This document shows, piece after piece, positions 47,169 to 57,015 of a stretch of DNA of 64,000 nt. A program made the position numbers and the translations under genes. The notes beneath the pieces were generated by a model, which was not told the DNA's origin, did no database searches, and saw only the letters and a program-made list of their open reading frames with translations. How positions within the stretch are numbered: the first letter of the stretch is position 1; each line of letters opens with the position of its first letter. The stretch covers positions 125,110,131 through 125,174,130 of the forward strand of contig NC_135714.1 of assembly GCF_964656455.1 (NCBI RefSeq). Direction: 5' to 3'. This DNA comes from Halichoerus grypus. Taxonomy: Eukaryota; Chordata; Mammalia; Carnivora; Phocidae.

Positions 47169-47653
47169 TAGTGCTCCTAACACTGGCCCAAAATACAAAA
47201 GAATGTTGAAAATGTAATTAAAACACAAAAGTGATATTCAGCGAAAGATACAATGCAATGTAATGCAATATGTGTTTTACTTATTTTAAGGGCAAAAAAA
47301 TTATATTAGTGTGAATGAAACATTACAATGAAAAATCTGGAAATTTACCAACAATAACAGCATTAATCAATCAAAATGTCTTATTTTAGTCAAGTTTCAT
47401 TCTACTCCTTTTCTATATCCATGTATAATTTTGACACAGTGGTAAAGAGATGAATGAAAATTTTCTACTTATCTATTTTATTACAATTACTTTCCATATT
47501 ACATATTTTCATAATAGCATTTTAAAAGCCTACATAACATTTTTTCGAGGGGGGGATGGATGTATACTTTAATCATCTGCCTAGTGCTCGGATATTTAGA
47601 TTATTTCTCCATTTCAAATGATATTTTGATTAACACTTTCATGTATTTTCTAT
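47169..47653. other. Unassigned AT-rich intronic sequence
   Basis: No confident repeat or gene. Part of 47500-47640 may be an old L1-like fragment. Confidence 0.4.
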
Positions 47654-47663
47654 CTTTAAATAT

Positions 47664-47854
47664 TTATTTATTTATTTTAAGATTTTATTTATTTACTTGA
47701 GAGAGAGAGCACAAGCGGGGTGGAGGGGCAGGGGCAGAGAGAGAAGCAGTCTCTCCGCTGAGCAGGGAGCCTGAGATGGGGCTCAATCCCAGGACCCTGG
47801 GATCATCACCTGAGCTGAAGGCAGACGCTTAAACGACTGAGTCACCCAGGTGCC
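47664..47854 (-). mobile_element. Can-SINE, minus strand
   Basis: Tail (ATTT)n to head GAGTCACCCAGGTGCCC. Probable duplication beginning CTTTAAAT at 47654 and 47855. Confidence 0.93.
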
Positions 47855-47859
47855 CTTTA

Positions 47860-48377
47860 AATTTTTTTTAATTTCTAGAAGTGTCATTAATAGATAAAAA
47901 GGTATGGAAAATTTCATAGTTGCTATGCATTCGCCATATTATTTTCCAGAACCATTTAAATGATTTACCTTATCACTAGCAATATATATAAATATTACTT
48001 TGAAGAATCATGATTTTTTTTTTGTATTTTAAGAAGTGGTGTATTTCACAATTATTCAAATTGGTTTTTAGAAAAGCTGGGTATTTTACTATATATTCAT
48101 TACATATATTTCTTCTGTGGTAAATTATCTGTTTATATCCTTTTTCCTCTATATTACACTTGTGTTAACATTTTTTTACAAATTGATATACATTTTACAT
48201 ATAATATAGCTACTAATTCTGTTATACATATACTGCATATAAAGTCATTTTTTTTCTCCTTTTTCCAAATCCTTGCTCTATATTTGAATATTGATGCTGT
48301 GTCTCCTATTGTAGTATCTGGAAATCATTTTTCCTTTCCATCTATTCAGCCAACAGAACAACCCACTCTCCTCAACA
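47860..48377. other. Unassigned AT-rich intronic sequence
   Basis: No recognised repeat or gene. Confidence 0.5.
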
Positions 48378-48393
48378 GTCTTAATGCATTTCA

Positions 48394-48782
48394 TTTATTT
48401 TTTTTATTTTATTAAGTTTTATTTTTTTATTATGTTATGTTAATCACCATACATTACATCATTAGTTTTTGATGTAGTGTTCCATGATTCATTGTTTGCG
48501 TATAACACCCAGTGCTCCATGCAGTACATGCCCTCTTTAATACCCATCACCAGGCTAACCCATCCCCCCTCCCCCCTCCCCTCTAGAACCCTCAGTTTGT
48601 TTCTCAGAGTCCATAGTCTCTCATGGTTCATCTCCCCCTCCGATTTCCCCCCTTCATTTTTCCCTTCCTACTATCTTTTCTTTTTTTTTTTCTTTTTTAA
48701 CATATAATGTATTATTTGTTTCAGAGCTACAGGTCTGTGATTCAATAGTCTTACACAATTCACAGCGCTCACCATAGCACAT
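48394..48782 (-). mobile_element. 5'-truncated carnivore L1 3' end, minus strand
   Basis: Same 3' UTR as at 35969 but longer, extending to CAGCGCTCACCATAGCACAT. Duplication GTCTTAATGCATTT at 48378-48391 and GTCTTAATGCCTTT at 48783-48796. Confidence 0.94.
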
Positions 48783-48853
48783 GTCTTAATGCCTTTTAAA
48801 TATTCCCCTGGTTCTAGTTTTCCCCATTCTAGGTTATCCCACCCACAATTATT

Positions 48854-49000
48854 ATTATTATTATTATTTTTTTTTTTTAAGTAGGCTTCATGCCCAGCAT
48901 GGAGCCCAGTGTGGGGCTTGAACTCACGACCCTGAGATCAAGATCTGAGTTGAGATCAAGAGTTGGATGCTTAACTGACTGAGCCACCCAGGAGCCCTCC
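48854..49000 (-). mobile_element. Short-form Can-SINE, minus strand
   Basis: (ATT)n/poly-T tail, then GTAGGCTTCATGCCCAGCAT and head GAGCCACCCAGGAGCCC, without the GA-rich middle. Exact duplication CCCACCCACAATTATT at 48838-48853 and 49001-49016. Confidence 0.95.
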
Positions 49001-49019
49001 CCCACCCACAATTATTGAA

Positions 49020-49530
49020 CAGCCTAACACACACATGGATTTCAACCCATGATGAAAAGCCCTGTTATAAAGCCACCCAAACCTGCCTGTTCTGTCAGTT
49101 CACTGATTGTTTTCTCTCCCATTTTGTTTTCTATATTTGAAGGCCCTCTCTATGGTATTAACCTACACGAATTTAGATTTTTAGAGAATCATCTTTTACA
49201 GGCATAATCTGGATAGGTTAAAATGATAGTGGAGATTAAATCATGAGGGGGTCACGTTACTAGTACCCACTGATGGAATAGGATTCTCACTGAACAAATG
49301 AGAATCTTGGGCAAGGTAAGGCTGGGGAAAGGACCATGAAGGCAAATGGCTGGACAAGCTGACATATGGCAGAGGACATAAAAAAGGAGAAACAATTTTT
49401 TTATCCACAATTTTGTCAGGGACAGTTTTATTTCAGAAGTCTTTTCTATTGTAATTTTAATAAATCAAGAAAAAATAAATCCAGAAGGTCAATTTTATGA
49501 GGTCTCTGCCAAGCAAACCTTTGTACAGGG
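49020..49530. other. Unassigned intronic sequence
   Basis: No recognised gene or repeat. Confidence 0.5.
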
Positions 49531-49532
49531 AG

Positions 49533-49700
49533 ATAGTGTGGGATAGTGGGAAGAACATTGAACCTAAAATCTAAAGATAGAGGCTCCTGTCTTGGCCCTG
49601 ACATGCTTTAGTTTTCTTTTAACCTCTCAGAATCCTAGTTTCTGCAAATCAGAAATGAGGGTAATATCACCTACCTCATGCATGAGAAAAAGCACTTCTT
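49533..49700 (+). repeat. MIR SINE, plus strand
   Basis: GGGATAGTGGGAAGAACATT, TTTTAACCTCTCAGAATCCT and AATCAGAAATGAGGGTAATA. Confidence 0.78.
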
Positions 49701-49854
49701 ATATATCTACTAATACACCTTTCTACCTATTACTACCAATATGTACATTGTAGATACATTTTATTCAGTCTAAGTGTGTCTAAATGTTGCTGTTAAATCA
49801 GTTTGAAGAACCATGCATTACAATGGTAGCTTGTGTGTATTTGTGCTGAGTATG

Positions 49855-50075
49855 ACATAGAGGGGAAAGGGGGAACCGAAACAGATATGGAGCTCTGGAT
49901 TCAAATCTAGCACCTGTTATTAACAAACTAGGTGGCCACAGCAAAATTACTAATTATTATTATATTACTATTATTTAATTATTCTATCCAGCTTCTTCAA
50001 CTAGTAAGTTAGGGTCTGGACTAGATGTCTTCTAAGATCCAATATAGCTCTAAAATTCATTCATCTTCAGGAATT
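49855..50075 (+). repeat. MIR-like SINE, plus strand
   Basis: GGAGCTCTGGATTCAAATCT, CTAGGTGGCCACAGCAAAAT and GGGTCTGGACTAGATGTCTT. An AT insertion lies in the middle. Confidence 0.65.
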
Positions 50076-50079
50076 GAAC

Positions 50080-50985
50080 AACATAAGTTCTCAGCCCAGT
50101 TTTAAACAATTGATGACTATTTACAATTTATGAAATACATATCCACTTGTTATTCCATAGAAAGCTTTCCTGACCCTTAGTGCCACTCTTATTGCATGTC
50201 TTCTTAGACATCAACATTTAGGAATCATAAATGCTTAGGAAAAAGTAATCACCAGAGAACAGTTTTGCCCAAGTTACCCTCTTCAGGGCTACCTCATTTG
50301 CATACAGTAGCCTGCCTCCAAGTGAAACAACAGGGACAAGCAGGAAAAAGACTTCGAGCTCCTGAGACCAAGAAAACAGGCTCTAAGTATTTATCCACAC
50401 ACAGAAGTGATCCTGCCAGTTGGAAATGCAATGAAGATATTATTAATGGAGCAAGGCCTCCTCTCTCCATATATGCTTAATGTTCTGAATGAAGAGATAA
50501 GAAAATCCTGAACAAAAGTGGAACAGGTGACTTTTGCTTTTTAATAAAAATACAAGCCGAAGAGAATAATTTAAAGAGAAGTTTTCCACAAAAATTGCTT
50601 TGTGGTAGATTTGCATCATCCTCTAGGTAGACCTACAGGAGAACATGGAGGACATCAATGGTGGAGCACCAGATGAGAGCACAGAGATAAAATGCATGAA
50701 GTGGCAGGAAGGATGAGATGAGATGAAGGAGAGGCCAAGGGGAAGAGAAGAGGAGCAGCTGCAAGTTGGAAGAGTTAGACATCACTAGCAGGAAACTTCT
50801 CGCTTGGGTTGCTCGTGACTCCTGGGCTGGCACCCACTCAATGAGCACCCTCTCCAGTTTTAACTGGGGATTCCCTGAATTTGCTGCTGGTTGACCTCTG
50901 ACACTGAGCCTTAACAGTACTGGTAATTATTCCTAGCCTACTTTAAATGATAGGCACACTCTAGGAGTGAGGAGAGAATGTGAAA
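50080..50985. other. Unassigned intronic sequence
   Basis: Purine-rich around 50640-50780. No recognised gene. Confidence 0.5.
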
Positions 50986-50989
50986 AGAG

Positions 50990-51150
50990 AAGCAGCACTT
51001 ACATAGGCCTATGTGATGTGAAAGCAGAACACTTCACTTATCTCATTTGATCCTCAAAACAATTCTCTGAAGAGCCAGCGTTGATTTTTTTTTTTTTAAG
51101 ATAATGAAGAGTGGCACAACCAGGGTTAACATTAGGCTCCATCTCTGCTT
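50990..51150 (-). repeat. MIR SINE, minus strand
   Basis: GCAGCACTTACATAGGCCTA, CTTATCTCATTTGATCCTCA and AAACAATTCTCTGAAGAGCC. A T-run interrupts it. Confidence 0.65.
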
Positions 51151-51244
51151 TCCATATACTGACATTTTTCTTTCCCTAATAAGTAAAGAATAAGTAATGA
51201 GTTTTTAAGGACTGATCTTTCAATAGCCATTTCAGCAGACAAAG

Positions 51245-51400
51245 AAATCAGGGCTAGAAGTGAACTACAAAGAGCATCTGCTCCCATGCCCTTGTTTTAG
51301 AGATGAGGAAAGCAAGATCCACAATGATTAAATAATCTAACTAGATTCACACAGTCAACTAGTAAGTGGAAGTGTCAAAAGGGAATCTAAGTTGATTGCT
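51245..51400 (-). repeat. MIR-like SINE, minus strand
   Basis: TTTTAGAGATGAGGAAAGCA, AGATTCACACAGTCAACTAG and TAAGTGGAAGTGTCAAAAGG. Confidence 0.65.
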
Positions 51401-51419
51401 CAATCTAATACTTTCTCCC

Positions 51420-52550
51420 CTGCTAGACTTCATTCCTAGCCCAATGCTCAAATGCATGTTAGGTTAAGTATTCAGACCAAGACGGTCATTCAACATCTAT
51501 CAAATATCACTAATTTAACTCCTGTGTATGAATTTTCAGGTTTCCAATTTATATCTTTATTTAAAGCTTTTGTCCCATATTTCTAATATTACTGTAGATT
51601 TGGGCTTCCCTTGTGGTCTGAAAACCAGTCAATAATTAACATTTCCCCCTACTTTTCTATTTCATTAGTAATGTGACTGGGTCTATAATAGTTCTTTAAT
51701 CTTCACCACTATTTTTACCAACTGCAAAAACCTTCTGTCCTTTTCAATACTTTCTAATTCAATGGAATTTTTAAAATTAGCTGGTTTTCCCCCCAATTAA
51801 AAAATCACTAATGCACAAGGTAGCTGATTCTAATAGTGCGAAAGGGCGTATGATCCAAATAAGTCTGCCTGTCATTCCACATCATCCGTGGCCTTCTCCA
51901 GAGTCCACCTTAGTTGAGATTTTGTATATTTGATGGGTTTTAAATCCTCTCAACAGCGCTTACATCTCTATTAATTTTTAATAAAATGAAAGAGAAAATA
52001 AAATACCATACTAAAAACTGATATATCCTTTGCATTTCTTTTAGTTATTAAGGCTGTTTTTCTAATGAACTGGCAAATATTATTCCATGACAAATAAGAA
52101 ATTACCATGAAATTTCTATCAATTTTGATGTGGTATCTTTGATGATATTAAAATCTTTCATGATATTATTGTATTTTAACCTTTTTTTTTGAGAACTGAA
52201 TACTCTGATAGTAAGTTTCACTTCAAATGTCAAAGAATAAAAATACTCACCAGATGAAGTCATATTTATAATGGAATATAGAATAAGGTAAAAAGCCAAA
52301 ACTGCAGGAAAAGATTGTTTATATAAGATATTAAGGAGTTTTTAAAAATCTCCTTATATTATTTTAGATAGTGTACAATTGATCACCACCCACCATAATT
52401 GTTTTTTTAGAACAGAGTTTAAAATTAAGGAACACTACATTCTTTACATGTCAAGTCATACCGCTCCACCATTTTGTTTTATTTCTTTTTTTCCCCCCTG
52501 AAATAACGTCTTTTGTTATTTAGGAAAATGACTGACACCATATTGAATAC
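51420..52550. other. Unassigned AT-rich intronic sequence
   Basis: No recognised gene or repeat. Confidence 0.5.
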
Positions 52551-52959
52551 TGTATTAATTTCCCAGGGCTGCCATAACAAAGTATCACAAACTGGGTGGT
52601 TTAAACAACAGAATATATTCTCTCAAAGTTTGGGAGGCTGGAAGTCGAAATTAAGACGTCACCAGAGTTGGTTCCTTCTGAATGCTACGAGGGAGTCTTT
52701 TCCATGCCTCTTTCCTAGCTTTTGGTAGCTTCAGGCATTCCTTGGCTTGTAGATGGTGTCCTACCATGTCTTCACATCGTCTTCCCCCTACACATGTCTG
52801 TCTCTGTGCCAAATTTCCCTTTTTCATAAGGACACCAGCCATATTACATTAGGGCTTACTCTAATGATCGCATCCTAACTTGATCATCTCCAAAGACCCT
52901 GTTTCCAAATAAGGTCACATCCACAGGTATGGAGGTTGAGACTACAACATCTGGAGGTT
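52551..52959 (-). mobile_element. MLT1-type MaLR LTR, minus strand, right end truncated
   Basis: Starts TGTATTAATTTCCCAGGGCT and follows the reverse MLT1 order (CACAAACTGGGTGGTTTAAA, CATAAGGACACCAGCCATAT, CCAAATAAGGTCACATCC). It stops before the expected TG end where L1 sequence begins at about 52960, so its terminal few dozen bases are displaced or lost. Old noncoding retroviral remnant. Confidence 0.85.
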
Positions 52960-53400
52960 TAGGTTCAAGATAGCAATGTGAGAAGATCCTGAACTCACCC
53001 CCTCTCAGGGACACACTGAGTCTATTGCTACATATGAAAAAATTGCCTCAAAAAACCCTGAAGGCTGGCTGAGTGATGACTACACATCAAGCAAACAAGA
53101 AGAAAACCACATCAAAGTGGGTAGGAGAGGCTGGGACACAAACTTGCCATAAACTACACCCCTGCCATGGCAACCAACCCATAACTGGGAGAGAACTCAA
53201 AAGCCAGAGTGTCTTCCTTAGGAGCAAAATGTTCAAACCCCATATTGGGCACGCCAATGTTTAAGATATGCACTTGAGAGACAAGCTCCCAAACATCTAA
53301 CTTTGAAAACCAATGGAGCTCTTATCTCAAAACCCACAAGACTAGCAATCTGAGAAGCCACTCCTAAAGAACCTGCAAACTGGAATTCACCCCAGGGCCC

Positions 53401-54500
53401 AGCTCAGAGGCAGCCAATCAGGACCAGACTTAAAGTGAAGGAGGCTTATCTGCTTATATTAGAACATTGCCCTGAGGGGCAGGCATCTAATTTAACACAC
53501 ATCTAGGAGCCTGCTGGAAATACTCTCTGGGGACAGATAGGCAACATCTTCAAGTTCTCCCTCTGCTGTGCTCCAGAGTACCAGGAGCTCTTGGAAGGAA
53601 GCTTTTGCACATGTCTGGTGTTCTGAGTTCTGTGGCTGCTGCCTGCCAAGGGGACACCTCTATATCACCTGGCTATGGTGGCCAATGGGGCTTATGCTCA
53701 TGGGTCCCAAAGGACGATGATCAACGGACAGAGAGTTCTTAGAGAGTTATAACTCCTGGGGCACAGCAAGAGGCAGCAGACCCTGGAGCTCAGTGTTTCT
53801 GAGGAGGCTTATTAGCTAATCATCATGACTGTGGCCTGAGGGGCAGGCCTCTAATTAAACACCCATCTAAGGGCTGACTGTAATCCTTTCCAGAGACCTC
53901 AGGGGTGGGTGCGTTTTGCGAATTACCCTCTACTGCACTGCAGGGTTCCAGTGTCTCCTGGAGAGGATCTTTACCTGTGTCTGGTGCCCTGGTTTTTATG
54001 TCTGGTTCTCCAGTTTTTGTGGCTGCCACCCAAGGGATGCTCCTTGATTTCTTGGCTCTGGTGGCCAGGGAAGCTTGTGTTCCTGGATTCCTTGGGACTA
54101 TAGCAATTGGAGAGACAATTCGTGGCAGGCTACCACCTCCAGGACACTGTGCAAACAGTGGACTGAGGTACACCCTCCAGTCTTTTCTGTGAAGAAGGCA
54201 TCTTTGCTTGTCTTGGAGCTTTGGAGCTAAGGGGGAGGCTTCAGGTTTGGCATATACCTAGTGGTCTATGGAGCTGTTCTCAAGGAATATAGGCTGTGGA
54301 CATCATCTTGGTGTTCTCCCTCTGCCTTGCTCTAGCTCACTGGTATTTCCCATAAAAGAGTATATACACTTGTCTGGCGCCTTGACTTTTGCAACTGATC
54401 CCCAAGGGACACCTCCAGATTGCCTGGCTCTGGGGACCAGGGGACTTATGCTTGTGGTCCCACAGGACTGTATATATTTTCATACTTTTAAAAGCTGATG
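53401..54500 (+). repeat. Tandem monomer-like units in an L1 5' UTR
   Basis: Three imperfect tandem units. CTGAGGGGCAGGC occurs at 53472 and again at 53836 (spacing 364). GTTCTCCCTCTGC occurs at 53554, a diverged counterpart near 53918, and an exact copy at 54313 (spacing about 364 and 395). A GGGACACC...CTGGCT segment recurs near 53650, 54030 and 54410. The units are diverged but clearly related. Confidence 0.75.
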
Positions 54501-54999
54501 CCCGAGGGTCTTGTTTCTGGATAGCCTGAACCTAGGTACTGAGATACTCCTCTTTGGACCACTGACAGGTCTTGGCACATCCTCAAATACTGGGAGCTAT
54601 TAAATATAAAATAGGCTGCTTGGACATGCACAAAGGTTTGAGAATCAGCCCAGAGCTGGAGCAGGGTTGAATGACAAGATTCATCTCCTACACCAGGTCA
54701 CACTTTCAAGACTAAAGAAGTGATTTTAGCTACCATATAAATAATCGAAATATAACACTAAGGAAAGTCATCAAATCACAGGGGAAAAAAAATAGAAGAA
54801 AGGAACAGAGCAACTGGCCTGAGTAGAGTAGCCAAGACATAACAGCAGAGTGCACACAGGACACACCAGAGACACCCCCTGAAGTGCCAGGCCCTGGACA
54901 CTACATGACCTCTTCTTCAGAAGGCCATTACTTTCAGGAGCAGGAGACATAACAGGCTTTTCTAACACAGAGAAGAAGGCAGAGACTTAGACAAAATAC

Positions 55000-55850
55000 C
55001 AAGACAGAGGAATTTATCCCAAATGAAAGAACAAGATAAAGCCACAGCCAGAGATCTAAGTGAAACAGATATAAGTAACATGTCTGAGGGAGAATTTAAA
55101 GCAACAATCATAACGATACTCACTGGGCTTGAGAAAAGAATAGAAGACATCAGTGAGACCCTTACCACAGGGATGAAAGAATTAAAAAAGAATCAGAGAT
55201 GAAGAATGCAATAAACGAGATTGGAAACAGGCTTGATGCAATGAACAGTAGGCTGGAAGAAGCAGAGGAAAAAATTAGTGACCTAGAACACAAAATATGA
55301 ACGAAAAAGACAAAGAAGAATTGGCAACTCGAGAATAGACTTAGGGAACTCAGTGACTCCAACAAACTTAGTAATATTCATATTATAGGAGTCCCAGAAG
55401 AAGAGAGAGAAAAGGGGGCAGAAAATGTATTTGAAGAAACAATAGCAGAAAGCTTCCCTAATTTGAGGAAGGAGACAGACATCCAGATCCAGGAGGCACA
55501 GAGAACTCCCATCAAAATCAACAAAAGCAGGCCAACACCAAGACATATTGTAATTAAATTTGCAAAATGTAGTGATAAAAATATCTCAAAAGTACCAAGA
55601 CAAAAGAAGTTCTTAACTTATGAGGGAAAACCCATAAGGCTAGTTGGAGATTTCTCAACAGAAACTTGGCAAGCTAGAAGAGAGTGGCATGATATATTCA
55701 AAGAGCTGAATGGGAAAAATCTGCAGCAAAGAATACTCTATCCAGCAAGGCAATCATTCAGAATAGAAGGAGAAATAGGGTTTTCCTGACAAACAAAAAC
55801 TAAAGGAGTTCATGACCACTAAACCATCCCTGCAAGAAATATTAAAGGGG
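55000..55850 (+). pseudogene. Degenerate L1 ORF1
   Basis: Coiled-coil-like stretch (MNSRLEEAEEKISDLE-type reading, around 55240-55300) then the ORF1p core, reading HIIGVPEEERE around 55378-55412 and FSTETWQARREW around 55650-55690. L1 ORF1p is a trimeric RNA-binding chaperone for L1 RNA. Here frame changes near 55190 and 55300 and a stop near 55785 break it. Non-functional. Confidence 0.75.
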
Positions 55851-56187
55851 ACTCTCTGAGTGCAAAGAAGAGACCAAAAGTGACAAAGACAAGAAAGGAT
55901 CAGAGAAAATCTCCAGAAACAATGACAAAGCAAGTAACACAATGGCAATAAATACATATCTATCAATAATTACTTTGTAAATGGACTAAACACTGCAATC
56001 AAAAGACAGAGGGTGTCAGAATGGGAAAAAAAAGCAAACAAGACCCATCTATATGATGCCTACAAGAAACTCATTTTAGACCTAAAGACACCTGCAGATT
56101 GAAAGTGAGGGGGTGGAGAAATATTTATCATGCAATGGATATCAAAACAAAGTCGGAGTGGCAATACTTATATTGAACAAACTAGAC

Positions 56188-56732
56188 CTTTTTGTTCTTG
56201 CATTGTTTTTATCCTGCTTTGGTATAAGGGTAGTACTGGACTCTTGGAATGATTCTAAATGTGTTCCCTCAATTTCATTATTTGTAAGATTTTGCTAAAT
56301 CTTTTTTAATCTTTTAAAAATAATTTTTTTAGAAATGTTTTAAATTAATTTTTTAAATTTTTTCGTAGAATTCTCCAATGAAACCATGTAGTCTTCGGCT
56401 TTTCTGTGCTGGGATATTTTTGATTCCTAATTCAACTTTCATTCTCATTATTGGTCTAAGAAGATTTCCTATTTTTTGGATTCAAGATTCAAGATTCAAT
56501 CTTGGTAACTTGTGTGTTTTTAGAAATTATCATTTTTTCCTCCCTAAGTTGTCTGATTTGTTAGTATATAATTGTTTACAGTAATCTATTATCACACTAT
56601 GTATTTCTATGTTTATCTGTTGTATTGTTTTCTCTTCTATTTTTTGAGCTTCTCTCTTTCTTTTCTTAGTAAATGCAGTGAAAGCACTGCCAATTTTGCT
56701 AATTTTTTTTTTTGGAAAAATTGGTCATTACT
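56188..56732 (-). mobile_element. Old L1 ORF2 fragment, minus strand (left part)
   Basis: Reverse of L1 ORF2 around the RT start: GGTATAAGGGTAGTACTGGA corresponds to the segment encoding the proline-rich TLIPKP region. TTCTCCAATGAAACCATGTA and CAATTTTGCTAATTTTT follow the expected order. Interrupted by the younger L1 and resumes near 62895. Confidence 0.82.
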
Positions 56733-57015
56733 TTTTTTTTTTTTAATTTTATTATGTTATGTTAGTCACCATACAATACATCATTAGTTTTTGATGTGGT
56801 GATCCACGATCCATTGTTTTCGTATAACACCCACTGCTCCATGCAGTACGTGCCCTCCTTAATACCCATTACCGGGCTAACCAATCCCCCCTCCCCTCTC
56901 CCCTCTAAAGCCCTGTTTGTTCTCAGAGTCCATAGTCTCTCATGGTTCATCTCTCCCTCCAATTCCCCACCCCTCATTTTTCCCTTCCTTCTCCTAGTGT
57001 CCTCCATGCTATTCC

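Larger units (their letters stand above)
52960..56187 (+). mobile_element. L1 with 5' UTR, ORF1 and ORF2 start, plus strand
   Basis: Long L1 5' UTR (about 52960-54990), a broken ORF1 (about 55000-55850) and the start of ORF2 (from about 55940: ATGGCAATAAATACATATCT). The ORF1 part includes a surviving 108-codon frame at 55463-55789 with PTPRHIVIKFAKC and FSTETWQARREWHDIF, signatures of the L1 ORF1p RNA-binding C-terminal region. Stops and frameshifts show it is dead. ORF2 sequence ends abruptly at about 56187, where an inverted L1 piece begins. Confidence 0.88.

Noticed and set aside
53823..54192. Frames of 95-116 codons in both strands
   Set aside because: They lie in the monomer-like L1 5' UTR, which is noncoding; openness follows from GC content.
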